Shown: positions 40,906-48,434 of the stretch, piece after piece
Layout of the letters: every line of letters begins with the position of its first letter
Position numbering within the stretch: the stretch's first letter is position 1
Assembly (NCBI RefSeq): GCF_002735645.1
Contig: NZ_PDZG01000010.1
Coordinates: 26,684 to 90,683, forward strand
Length of the DNA: 64,000 nucleotides
Reading direction: 5' to 3'
Source of the DNA: Iodobacter sp. BJB302
GTDB lineage: Bacteria > Pseudomonadota > Gammaproteobacteria > Burkholderiales > Chitinibacteraceae
Position numbers and translations under genes: made by a program
Notes under the pieces: generated by a model
Database searches by the model: none
Told to the model about the DNA's origin: nothing
Seen by the model: only the letters and a program-made list of their open reading frames with translations

Positions 40906-41240
40906 TACGCGATCTGGACGAGGCCACCCGTGCTGAGCTGGCGGGCAAGGTAGATAAGTTGGTGCTGGGCGGGATGGATCGTTTATTTGCTCGCCGCAAG
41001 GTTTGGAATGATTACCAGGCCGAGCTGGTGACGATCGCGGCGGGGGTGGCAGGCATCGACGAACGCCCGCCGCCTGACTTACCACCGGCACGGGAAAAGG
41101 GAAAAACGTATCAGCCTAAAAGCTGGTATATCCCCCGCCCGGACAGTGGCCAGGATTTTTTTACCCCGGAGCGCATGCAGAAATCGCGCAGCGAGCTGGA
41201 AAAACTGAAGAAGCGTCTAAAAGTTGGAGTGAAATCATGA
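40887..41240 (+). CDS. Early protein of unknown function
   Basis: 117 residues from the ATG at 40887 (a GTG at 40902 is an alternative). SGVIRDLDEATRAELAGKVD, a Pro-rich middle (ERPPPDLPPAREKGKTYQP) and a basic coiled C-terminus (ERMQKSRSELEKLKKRLKVG). It overlaps both neighbours. No family recognised. Confidence 0.6.
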   Translation: MARSGVIRDLDEATRAELAGKVDKLVLGGMDRLFARRKVWNDYQAELVTIAAGVAGIDERPPPDLPPAREKGKTYQPKSWYIPRPDSGQDFFTPERMQKSRSELEKLKKRLKVGVKS

Positions 41241-41848
41241 AGCCTGAAGATTTTATGGAAGATGCTAAGGGACGCCAGGTCCCCGTGGCCAGCATCAAAG
41301 AGATCGATATCGAGCGCGACAAGTTGGTTAAGGAGATCGTGGGTAAAGCCAAAGAAATGCGCGATTTATTGCGTAAATTTAAACTGGATTTGATGGGCGA
41401 TGTGGAGGCGTTTTGCGATCTGAGTTTTGAGCGCTACAACGCTCCCATCGGCGGTAAAAAAGGCAATGTGACGCTGACCACGTTTAACGGCCAGTACAAA
41501 GTTGTGCGCGCCATGCATGACGTGCTGACATTCGATGAGGGGCTGCAGGCGGCGAAGGCGCTGATTGATGAGTGCGTGAATAGCTGGTCAGAAGGGGCAA
41601 ACCCGAATATCCGCGTGCTGGTGAATGACGCTTTTCAGGTGGATAAGGAAGGCAAGATCAGCGCAGGCCGTGTGCTGGGCCTGCGCCGCCTGCAGATGGT
41701 GGATAGCACGGGCAAGTGGGAGCTGGCGATGCTGGCCCTGGGCGAGAGCCTGCGCGTGCAAGGGACTGTGCCCTATATCCGGGTGTATGAGCGGGTGGGG
41801 AAAGAAGGCAAATATGAAGCCATTTCGCTTGATGTGGCGGGGGTGTGA
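41237..41848 (+). CDS. DUF3164 early protein
   Basis: 203 residues of DUF3164: DAKGRQVPVASIKEIDIERD, GGKKGNVTLTTFNGQYKVVR and LGESLRVQGTVPYIRVYERV. The family is almost restricted to Mu-like early operons. The function is unproven. ATGA overlap with the preceding gene. Confidence 0.88.
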   Translation: MKPEDFMEDAKGRQVPVASIKEIDIERDKLVKEIVGKAKEMRDLLRKFKLDLMGDVEAFCDLSFERYNAPIGGKKGNVTLTTFNGQYKVVRAMHDVLTFDEGLQAAKALIDECVNSWSEGANPNIRVLVNDAFQVDKEGKISAGRVLGLRRLQMVDSTGKWELAMLALGESLRVQGTVPYIRVYERVGKEGKYEAISLDVAGV

Positions 41849-41849
41849 G

Positions 41850-42113
41850 ATGAGAGAAGCTGATATTGATGATGTTGATTTCTTGCCGGTAGCTGAGGCT
41901 TTGATTGATTGGCACAAAGAGCGCATTAATCGTTTAAATCTGATTGTTAACAGCGCTAACGATATGAAAATCGTGCTTCAAAATGATGAAAATGACGAAA
42001 ATTCGCTGACCTTAGAGGGAAGAGATGCCGCTATTTATAAGGCAGGTGTGCTGTTATGCCTCAGCCTTTTTGAAAACTTCCCTCTCAAAATAGTAGAAAC
42101 GCTTGTGCATTGA
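41850..42113 (+). CDS. Small acidic early protein
   Basis: 87 residues from the ATG at 41850, one base past the DUF3164 stop (TGAGATG). Acidic N-terminus (READIDDVDFLPVAEALIDW), helical throughout, no membrane segment. It is more AT-rich than its neighbours. No family recognised. Confidence 0.6.
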   Translation: MREADIDDVDFLPVAEALIDWHKERINRLNLIVNSANDMKIVLQNDENDENSLTLEGRDAAIYKAGVLLCLSLFENFPLKIVETLVH

Positions 42114-42152
42114 ACTTAATCAACCAATTAACTTGATTTTGTGGGGTATCAA

Positions 42153-42452
42153 ATGAGTGTAATTACAAACCTTGATCAGCTTCAGCGACTACATGCTAAG
42201 GCCAGAGTTTCAAAGGTGGGTAGTAAGTGCTGGATTGATTTTTCTACCGCGATGTTAGATAGCTTTCCCAAGCTATATGAAACAGCAAAGGCGATGAATC
42301 AACAGCAAAGTGCCATTAAAGAGGCAATACACAATATATCGGTAGTTGCAGCCAAACATGGGGAAACGCTCAGTCAAGAAATGCGGCATGTCATAGAGAT
42401 CAGCCAGAACCTATGCCATTCACCAAATACAGTCGATATTGCTGAGGTGTGA
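42153..42452 (+). CDS. Early protein of unknown function
   Basis: 99 residues from the ATG at 42153 (GGGG nine bases upstream). Helical: NLDQLQRLHAKARVSKVGSK, then AIKEAIHNISVVAAKHGETL. No family recognised. AT-rich like the previous gene, so the pair may be a recent insertion in the early operon. Confidence 0.6.
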   Translation: MSVITNLDQLQRLHAKARVSKVGSKCWIDFSTAMLDSFPKLYETAKAMNQQQSAIKEAIHNISVVAAKHGETLSQEMRHVIEISQNLCHSPNTVDIAEV

Positions 42453-42453
42453 G

Positions 42454-42636
42454 ATGAGTTCTAAATCCACAATCAAGATTTCACGCCAAAAACGTGGCAC
42501 GACCCTGCGTTTAACCGGCAGCGCTGCCCAGAATTTTTTTGATGCGCTGACTAAGAGTTTAGCTGATGAGGATATGCCTGAGAGCAATGTAACTGCTCCA
42601 AATAAATCCACTGAAGCTGAATCAAACCCCGACTAA
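42454..42636 (+). CDS. Small early protein
   Basis: 60 residues from the ATG at 42454, one base after the previous stop (TGAGATG). Basic, strand-forming N-terminus (SSKSTIKISRQKRGTTLRLT) and an acidic Ser/Asn-rich tail. No family recognised. Confidence 0.55.
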   Translation: MSSKSTIKISRQKRGTTLRLTGSAAQNFFDALTKSLADEDMPESNVTAPNKSTEAESNPD

Positions 42637-42677
42637 TTAAGAACCATTTTTCCAAAGCTCAAAAGGAGCAAAGCAGC

Positions 42678-42968
42678 ATGTTTAAAGCAGATTTAATCAA
42701 TCAATTAACAGAAAAAATGAAACTTCAAGGCCGCGAAGTGAGCAAAACCCATGCTGAGGCGTTTCTCAGTGCATTGGGTGAGGTCACGCAAGAGGCACTG
42801 GCCAAGGGCGATGATGTGACTCTGCCTGGGCTGGGCAAGTTATCCCTGGCTGAGCGTGCCGAACGCGAGGGCCGTAATCCTCGCACAGGTGAAACCATCA
42901 CGATTGCTGCAAGCCGCTCTGCCAAATTTAGCGTAAGCAAGGATCTAAAAACCGCTGTTAACCGCTAA
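42678..42968 (+). CDS. Phage HU/IHF-family DNA-binding protein
   Basis: 96 residues with the HU fold: SKTHAEAFLSALGEVTQEAL, DDVTLPGLGKLSLAERAERE, GRNPRTGETITIAASRSAKF. The DNA-bending arm motif (NPRTGE) is intact. Transposable phages need HU-type bending at their ends, so a phage-encoded copy beside the transposition genes makes sense. AAAGGAG is upstream. Confidence 0.93.
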   Translation: MFKADLINQLTEKMKLQGREVSKTHAEAFLSALGEVTQEALAKGDDVTLPGLGKLSLAERAEREGRNPRTGETITIAASRSAKFSVSKDLKTAVNR

Positions 42969-43037
42969 TTCCCAGCGTACAGCGTCTCTATATATATAAG
43001 GACGCTGTGCGAAGTGAATTTACTAAGGAATCTGATC

Positions 43038-43622
43038 ATGGCAAGCAACGCTCATTTAGCTCAAATCCACATTGCAAAAAAACAATTGGCAATGGATGAC
43101 GAAACATACCGCGCGATGTTGAAAGAGATTGCGGGTGTTGAATCAGCCAAAAATTTAAGCGTCCCGAAGGCTCTGGCTGTGCTGGCCCATTTAAAGCGTC
43201 GAGGTTTCAAAGTGACATCTGCAAAGGCAGGTTCAAACCGACCATTGGACCAGGAAGAAACCAGCAAAAAAATCCGGGCGTTGTGGTTGTTTTTGCATGA
43301 GTTGGGCGGAGTTAGAAATCCTTCCGAAGCGGCGCTATGTGCCTATGTGAAACGCATTACCGGCGTTGAAGCACTGCAGTGGATAAATTACCGGCAGGCA
43401 GAAACGCTGATTGAATCACTCAAAAAATGGGCGATGCGTTTCTTGCCCGCAGTGGTTGCAAGGCTAGTTTTGGAAATGGGCGCAATAACCTGCAGTGATG
43501 ATGTTCAGCAAAAGTTAAATAAGTTGCTCTATCAAGTTGAAAACCGAGGCACATTCGATCCAATGCATGCCGCGTGGGAATTAATGACGGATCAGTTGAA
43601 TCATGCAAAGGAAAAATCATGA
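43038..43622 (+). CDS. GemA-family regulatory protein (DUF1018, Mu gp16-like)
   Basis: 194 residues from the ATG at 43038 (AAGGAA upstream). IHIAKKQLAMDDETYRAMLK, SKKIRALWLFLHELGGVRNP and AYVKRITGVEALQWINYRQA are DUF1018/GemA features. In Mu, GemA affects host DNA supercoiling and gene expression. It is coupled by ATGA to the Mor-type activator. Confidence 0.88.
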   Translation: MASNAHLAQIHIAKKQLAMDDETYRAMLKEIAGVESAKNLSVPKALAVLAHLKRRGFKVTSAKAGSNRPLDQEETSKKIRALWLFLHELGGVRNPSEAALCAYVKRITGVEALQWINYRQAETLIESLKKWAMRFLPAVVARLVLEMGAITCSDDVQQKLNKLLYQVENRGTFDPMHAAWELMTDQLNHAKEKS

Positions 43623-44011
43623 GCATGGATAAAAGTTTCCGCAGCAAAGGCCCGGAGTTGCTGGTCGATCTGACCGACAATATTGCAGCGGCACTCATTG
43701 AGCTGGCGAGTTTGGATATTGAGAAAGCTGCACAGCTCGCAAGCGAGATAGCAGACCGAATGGCGGCGCATTGGGGTGGGCAAAATATCTACTTCCCAAT
43801 GGGGCTATCGGTAAAGCTCTCAAAACGAGATCAGCGCATTTATGATGAATTTAATGGCACCAACCACAGCGAACTGGCTCGTAAATTTGGCGTATCGCTG
43901 CAGTGGATCTATAAAATCGTCAAAACAGTTCGGCTGGAGGAGATCGCCCGCAGGCAGAAGGATCTGTTTGATGATGACGGCGATGATGATGAAGAAGTTG
44001 AGGAGGTGTAA
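43619..44011 (+). CDS. Mor/C-family transcription activator
   Basis: 130 residues. The N-terminal dimerisation half (GPELLVDLTDNIAAALIELA) and the IADRMAAHWGGQNIYFPMGL turn are Mor/C signatures. The C-terminal HTH is NHSELARKFGVSLQWIYKIV, followed by an acidic tail. Only one Mor/C-type gene is visible, so it may serve as the sole late activator. Its likely targets are the five dyad promoters at 10.8, 16.7, 24.7, 31.7 and 32.3 kb. Confidence 0.92.
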   Translation: MSMDKSFRSKGPELLVDLTDNIAAALIELASLDIEKAAQLASEIADRMAAHWGGQNIYFPMGLSVKLSKRDQRIYDEFNGTNHSELARKFGVSLQWIYKIVKTVRLEEIARRQKDLFDDDGDDDEEVEEV

Positions 44012-44014
44012 AAA

Positions 44015-44347
44015 ATGGGTAGGTCGTCTTCAATTCATCACAAACTACCTTTGCCGATTTTAGAGCAATTGCATAATCGGCTTATTGGCACACAATTTGG
44101 CCAATACGAAGATCACGTCACGTGGCTTTCTGAACAAGGCTTTGATGTTTCTAAGTCTGCTCTACATAGATATGCAGTAACATACGAAGCTAAAATTCGC
44201 TGCAATCAAGAATCTGATGATGAGCCATCTGCAATTGAGGCAAGATTGCGTTGCTTGGAAGTTGCCTCTAAACTTGGCTCTTCTGACAGCTCAAAAGCCC
44301 TAATTAAGAACGCAGAAGAGCTTTTGAAGTGGCTGTATTCACGTTAG
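44015..44347 (+). CDS. Short DUF3486-like protein (paralogue of the small terminase N-terminus)
   Basis: 110 residues with GAGGAGG upstream. RSSSIHHKLPLPILEQLHNR, then LSEQGFDVSKSALHRYAV parallels RSSIDGLP and LREQGYVISKSAIHRYGQ of the terminase small subunit at 28971-29516, but the coiled-coil C-terminus is largely missing. It is the last early gene, 120 bp from the prophage right end. It could bind the phage end DNA like the terminase subunit. That is inference from the shared HTH. Confidence 0.7.
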   Translation: MGRSSSIHHKLPLPILEQLHNRLIGTQFGQYEDHVTWLSEQGFDVSKSALHRYAVTYEAKIRCNQESDDEPSAIEARLRCLEVASKLGSSDSSKALIKNAEELLKWLYSR

Positions 44348-44419
44348 CGCAAAATTTCACCTATTGAAATGCAATTGCAGGAAGCTTCCCAATTGGTGGT
44401 GCAACTTCCCAACAAGTCC

Positions 44420-44465
44420 CACATTTATCGTGCACACCCCTGTGGATTTATCTCACACCCCCTCA
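44420..44465 (-). promoter_or_regulatory. Prophage right (early-side) end with paired transposase-binding boxes
   Basis: ATTTATC at 44423-44429 and again at 44446-44452 (23 bp apart), the reverse complement of the left-end boxes, ending in ...CCCCCTCA at 44465. With the terminal CA this forms the complement of the TG at the left end. The rest of 44348-44420 shows nothing I can name. Confidence 0.7.
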
Positions 44466-44540
44466 ATTTTGAGTATTTTAAAAATGAGCAATCTGGATTC
44501 ATGTCGCAGCTAGTAGCACGGGGCTTAAACCTCCCCTTGA

Positions 44541-44836
44541 AACACGCCGGAGCGAGGAACAAGCGGGGCGGGGTTTCGGCCAGAGGCAGCGAGGCACGAG
44601 CGAGTCTCGCCTGCCGCCGACTCGATTGTCCGCGGCGCAGGGGCCTTCGTGTTTTGCTGTTGTCGCTTGGCTTCGTTTCTTGGCGAAGCAAGAAAGGAAG
44701 GCCCCGCGGTGGCTACCGCTCCAAAAATCAACGTGCCGAAGGCACTAAAAAGATCTTTTTGACTTTGCTTAGCGCCAATGCGAGGTAAAACCCGAGTATT
44801 TTTCAGCGCTGCTCGGCGGGTTGCACCCGCCCTACA
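44541..44836. repeat. Dispersed repeat, right copy, inverted relative to 5788-6037
   Basis: Reads cgccggagcgaggaacaagc, then cgactcgattgtccgcggcg, caggggccttcgtgttttgc, atcaacgtgccgaaggcact, ending cgccctaca: the reverse complement of the left copy with small indels. It is slightly longer and includes a ttgcacccgccctaca arm shortened in the left copy. The 139-codon plus-strand frame across it is not a gene. Between the phage end and the repeat, 44466-44540 holds no feature I can name. Confidence 0.85.
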
Positions 44837-44866
44837 TCAAATATCACCCTGCTAAAAGGACTCCTC

Positions 44867-46108
44867 GTGCGGCATAAGCTTTACTGGCAGATTTACTTTA
44901 CCGTTGTCGGCAGCCTGGTGTTATTTGCACTTCTGGCGGGGCTGCTTTATCAATGGCATGACGATCAGCCGCCCAGACGATTAATCCACGGCACGGCTAA
45001 TTTGCTGGCTGCGGCGCTTCCGCCTGCTGACCGGCCTGTCAGCGAGCAAGCCGCCGCTTTTACCCTGCTGACTCAGGAATTCGATATTCCCATCAGCCTC
45101 TATGCTGCCGGCGGGCAAATCATTGCCAGCGTGGGCGAGCCTTTGGACCTCGTGCAGGGTAAGCCGCGTATTTTTCAATTACGCCTGCCTGATCAGCGCC
45201 TGATTCTGGTCGGCCGTCCGCCGCATAGGGAAAAAAGCCCCGGCTTACTGGCAGGTTTTGCCATGCTGGCGCTGGCCATAGCTATTGCGGCCATCCCCCT
45301 GACACGCAAGCTGACCCGCCGCCTGGAAGCGCTCGCCAATCAGCTGGATGCCTTAGGTGAAGGGGATTTTTCTGTGCGTTTACCCGTGCATGGCAAAGAC
45401 GAAGTATCGCGGCTGTCGATGCGCTTTAACCGCGCCGCCGGGCAAATTGCCGAGCTGCTGAGCGCACATAAAAACCTGCTGGCCCATGCCTCACACGAAT
45501 TACGCTCGCCGCTGGCCCGCCTGCAAATGGCCGCCACCCTGCTGGGCGATCATGCCCCTGCCCATTTACAGAAAGAGCTGAGCCAGAATATCAGCGAGCT
45601 CAATGAGCTGGTCGAAGAAATCCTGCTGATGAGCCGCCTTGATGCGCGGCCGGAAAGCCTGCAAACCCAGCGTATTGATTTACTTGAGCTGTGCCAGATA
45701 GAAGCCGCGCCCTACCAGGCCAGCGTAAAGGGGGCGGAGACCGAAATCGAAGCTGATCCGCGCCTCTTAAAACGCCTGATCCGCAATCTCTTAGAAAACG
45801 CCAGACGCTATGGCGCAGCGCCATTCAGCATCCGCATTGATTCCGGCGCGGATGGCGTACTGCTTTATATTTGTGATCAGGGCCCAGGCATTGCAGCGGC
45901 CGCGCAGCCCCATATCTTCGAGCCCTTTTACCGCACGCCAGGCACGCCCGAAGGCAAAGGCGGCCACGGACTGGGGCTGGCGCTGGTGAAACGCATCGCC
46001 GAACATCATGGCGGGGACGTTGAATATCAAACGCCTGCTGAAGGAGGAAGTTGTTTTAAGGTAAGTTTGAAGCGACAGTCTCAGGCAATGTTAAAATATG
46101 AGAATTAA
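44867..46108 (+). CDS. Two-component sensor histidine kinase, without adjacent response regulator
   Basis: 413 residues from a GTG (44867) with AAAGGA upstream. Topology: TM1 (FTVVGSLVLFALLAGLLY), a ~110-residue periplasmic sensor domain, TM2 (LAGFAMLALAIAIAAIPL), HAMP (LANQLDALGEGDFSVRLP), phosphoacceptor HASHELRSPLARL, then the N box (LIRNLLENARRYG) and G boxes (DQGPGIA, GGHGLGLALVKRI). The layout resembles CpxA/RstB-type kinases, usually encoded after their regulator. Here the upstream neighbour is the dispersed repeat and prophage, so the partner is displaced or lost. Confidence 0.92.
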   Translation: MRHKLYWQIYFTVVGSLVLFALLAGLLYQWHDDQPPRRLIHGTANLLAAALPPADRPVSEQAAAFTLLTQEFDIPISLYAAGGQIIASVGEPLDLVQGKPRIFQLRLPDQRLILVGRPPHREKSPGLLAGFAMLALAIAIAAIPLTRKLTRRLEALANQLDALGEGDFSVRLPVHGKDEVSRLSMRFNRAAGQIAELLSAHKNLLAHASHELRSPLARLQMAATLLGDHAPAHLQKELSQNISELNELVEEILLMSRLDARPESLQTQRIDLLELCQIEAAPYQASVKGAETEIEADPRLLKRLIRNLLENARRYGAAPFSIRIDSGADGVLLYICDQGPGIAAAAQPHIFEPFYRTPGTPEGKGGHGLGLALVKRIAEHHGGDVEYQTPAEGGSCFKVSLKRQSQAMLKYEN

Positions 46109-46144
46109 AATCGTCCCATTTTAAGTGAGCAGGAGCCTGAAATT

Positions 46145-46408
46145 TTGAAAAATAATCACCAGCGTATCCTGCCACTTCTCTATTTTATTTTTTCATTAAT
46201 AAGTCTTTGCTTCAGCGTTGCTGCTTTCTCACTTTCTGCAATAGCGTATTCATATTCTGTAAGTGAAAAACATGAATTTTTGAGCGTTTGCTCAAATTCA
46301 AATATGTCTGACTGCACCGAAATCAACTGGCCCGACTCTTTATTGCTTGGTTTATTTTTCCTGTTGATGGGGCTAATTTTTTTAAAACGCTCCAAACGCA
46401 GTAAATAA
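46145..46408 (+). CDS. Small two-helix membrane protein
   Basis: 87 residues beginning at a TTG (46145) with AGGAG upstream. Two hydrophobic segments (YFIFSLISLCFSVAAFSLSAIA; SLLLGLFFLLMGLIFL) flank a short loop with two Cys, and the end is basic (KRSKRSK). AT-rich. No family recognised. Confidence 0.5.
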   Translation: MKNNHQRILPLLYFIFSLISLCFSVAAFSLSAIAYSYSVSEKHEFLSVCSNSNMSDCTEINWPDSLLLGLFFLLMGLIFLKRSKRSK

Positions 46409-46428
46409 ATTAAATCAGCCCTTGCATA

Positions 46429-46917
46429 CTATTCCGCCAACCACTGATACATCACCAGCGTGTCTACAAAACCCAGCTGCTTATGCCGGTAAGCTTTAGG
46501 TACCCTGCCAATCACTTCAAAACCCAGCTTTTGCCACAGCGCCACGGCCACGGTATTGCTTGAAACCACGGCATTAAACTGCATGGCTTTAAAACCCAGC
46601 ACTAAGGCCCGCTGTTTAGAATGCAGGCACAGTGCTTTGGCCACGCCTTTGCCTCTGGCTGCGTCTGCCACCATATAGCCGCAATTGCTAACATGTGCGC
46701 CCGGGCCGCTGGCATTGGCTTTAATGAAATAAGAGCCAAGCACCACGCCATCATCCAGCGCCGCATAGGTTTCGGCAGGCAGGGTGCACCACAGATCAAA
46801 GGCCTGCTGCTCAGTTAAGCCGGGGTCAAATGCATAGGTTTCTTCTGCCTGAATAATTGCAGAAAATACGGGCCAGAAGCGGGTGAATAATTCGGGGGTC
46901 ATTGCAACAATATTCAT
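46429..46917 (-). CDS. GNAT-family N-acetyltransferase
   Basis: 162 residues. The acetyl-CoA binding motif is in NCGYMVADAARGKGVAKALC, with a C-terminal AVALWQKLGFEVIGRVPKAYRH typical of GNATs. The substrate is unknown. It lies three bases after the solute-binding protein gene on the same strand, so they are probably co-transcribed. Confidence 0.9.
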   Translation of the reverse strand: MNIVAMTPELFTRFWPVFSAIIQAEETYAFDPGLTEQQAFDLWCTLPAETYAALDDGVVLGSYFIKANASGPGAHVSNCGYMVADAARGKGVAKALCLHSKQRALVLGFKAMQFNAVVSSNTVAVALWQKLGFEVIGRVPKAYRHKQLGFVDTLVMYQWLAE

Positions 46918-46920
46918 TCA

Positions 46921-47700
46921 TTATTTCTCGCGTAAATAAACAGGAATGCGTTTTTTTAAAAACTTATCACGCTCATCGCCTATTTTTTTCCAGATACACG
47001 TTGCCAGACTAGGGTGCTCTGCATAAAAAGATTTACTAAAAATTAAAAAATAATCTTTTGTACTGATATTCGGCTCTAAGCGCCTTATTTTTAATTTTTT
47101 ATGCTGCTCTAAAAAAGCATCACCCACATTTTGCTGGGTTGCATAGGCATCAATACGGCCGGCATTTAATTTGGCGAAGTTATTTTCAACACTGAGCGCG
47201 GCTTCAAAAGGAATATTAAACCGCTCCAGATCTTTAACAACCGACCACCCCATATTGGCACCCACTTTACCCTTTAAACCCGTCAGGCTCTTCCCGTCCC
47301 AAGCCAGCTTTGATGTCTGATTTACAAAAAAAGCGTAACTCAGCGTGGTTAAACGCTGGCTGTGATCAGGCAATTCATCGCGCATAGGATAAACAGCAAA
47401 GGCAGCACGCTCGCCGGTATAAGAGAGCATAAGCACGCCCTGAATCAAATTACTTTTTAAACTATTCAGTAATCGCAAAGGCGGATAACGCTCGATATCC
47501 GGCACGATACCGCAGTGCGTTGCTGCAGCACGAACCTGTTCAATTGCAATCCCTGGTAAAGGCTGTAATTGCAGGCTGTCGCCCATAATATAAGGAGGGG
47601 ATGACTGCTGATTCACCCCGATACGCAGCGTAATCTCTTGCGCGGCAGCCACCGGCAAAAACACTAAAAAATTGATTCCCAAAAACTTTACTTTATTCAT
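46921..47700 (-). CDS. Periplasmic solute-binding protein, family 3-like
   Basis: 259 residues with a signal peptide (FLGINFLVFLPVAAAQ). SPPYIMGDSLQLQPLPGIAIEQVRAA is the first lobe of an extracellular solute-binding family 3 fold, and GLKGKVGANMGWSVVKDLER the second-lobe entry. No permease or ATPase is adjacent, so it may be a stand-alone receptor or sensor component. The ligand is unknown. Confidence 0.85.
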   Translation of the reverse strand: MNKVKFLGINFLVFLPVAAAQEITLRIGVNQQSSPPYIMGDSLQLQPLPGIAIEQVRAAATHCGIVPDIERYPPLRLLNSLKSNLIQGVLMLSYTGERAAFAVYPMRDELPDHSQRLTTLSYAFFVNQTSKLAWDGKSLTGLKGKVGANMGWSVVKDLERFNIPFEAALSVENNFAKLNAGRIDAYATQQNVGDAFLEQHKKLKIRRLEPNISTKDYFLIFSKSFYAEHPSLATCIWKKIGDERDKFLKKRIPVYLREK

Positions 47701-47826
47701 TTTTCCAGCTTAGCAGCAAAGCGTTAAAACTCCCGCTGCTCATCCCATCAAACTAATAAATATGCCAGCACACAAGCAAGCTGACACTGCTTATAATCTA
47801 GCCTCTGTTCACCCTGGCGCATTTTT

Positions 47827-48360
47827 ATGTCTTTGCCGCATTACTGGCGCACTCCTCTTTGTCTTGCCCCCCGCCCTCTGCACCCATGGCTTACCGAACG
47901 CGGTTCTCTGACTGCCATGCTGATGGCGCATTTTCCTAACATTACTGTCCAGGTGCTGTTTCAGGGCTGGCAAAAAGCCCATCAGGATGAAACAGATATA
48001 CTAAGCCCCAAAAGCCACATCGCCTGCCGCGAAGTGCTGCTGCAAAGCGGGCAAACGCCACTGGTTTACGCCCATAGCATCACCAGCGCATCAGCTTTAC
48101 GCAAGGGATTTCATTTATTTGGCCGCACCGGCAGCCGCCCATTAGGCGCTTTACTCTTTGCTGACCCCACCATCCGCCGCTCCGGCCTGAGCTGGTGTTG
48201 CATTGATCAGCGCCATCCGCTCTGGCAAAAAGCCCATGCCGCAGTGGGCAAATTACCGCAAAGGCTATGGGCAAGGCGCTCGGTCTTTTACGCAGGACAC
48301 GACAAACTACTGGTGACCGAAGTCTTTCTGCCTACCCTTTGCCAATACACCCTTGCCTGA
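47827..48360 (+). CDS. ubiC: Chorismate--pyruvate lyase
   Basis: 177 residues matching UbiC in length and motifs (WLTERGSLTAML, CREVLLQSGQTPLVYAHSIT, LGALLFADPTIRR, WARRSVFY). It converts chorismate to 4-hydroxybenzoate plus pyruvate, the first committed step of ubiquinone synthesis. The conserved Arg in CREVLL and Glu near the end (LLVTEVFLP) are present. It is followed by ubiA on the same strand. Confidence 0.95.
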   Translation: MSLPHYWRTPLCLAPRPLHPWLTERGSLTAMLMAHFPNITVQVLFQGWQKAHQDETDILSPKSHIACREVLLQSGQTPLVYAHSITSASALRKGFHLFGRTGSRPLGALLFADPTIRRSGLSWCCIDQRHPLWQKAHAAVGKLPQRLWARRSVFYAGHDKLLVTEVFLPTLCQYTLA

Positions 48361-48434
48361 AAAACCATGGCAGGCTTGTGCCGCCATTCACCTTGACGCC
48401 AGCGCTTTACGGCAGCAAAGTAAGCGCATATTTT

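Larger units (their letters stand above)
6038..44465. mobile_element. BcepMu-type transposable prophage, apparently complete (38.4 kb)
   Basis: Boundaries come from two matching ends. Reading inwards, the left end is TGAAGCGCGGCGCGATAAAT and the right end (reverse complement) is TGAGGGGGTGTGAGATAAAT. Each is followed by a second GATAAAT exactly 23 bp further in. Content is a full Mu/BcepMu set: DDE transposase, MuB-type ATPase, GemA, Mor-type activator, terminase pair, DUF935 portal, gpF, gpG, gpI protease, capsid, then a P2-type tail. Early genes are on the plus strand and late genes on the minus strand, diverging near 34.7 kb. No 5-bp target duplication is visible (ccggc left, atttt right). 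Exact ends are less certain than the overall call. Confidence 0.9.

Noticed and set aside
6033..44470. 5-bp target duplication around the prophage
   Set aside because: All TG/CA alternatives near both ends were compared by eye; none gives identical flanking pentamers.
44369..44788. 139-codon plus-strand open frame at the prophage right end
   Set aside because: It spans the phage end, unique flank and dispersed repeat, is Arg/Gly-rich without protein texture, and has no ribosome site.
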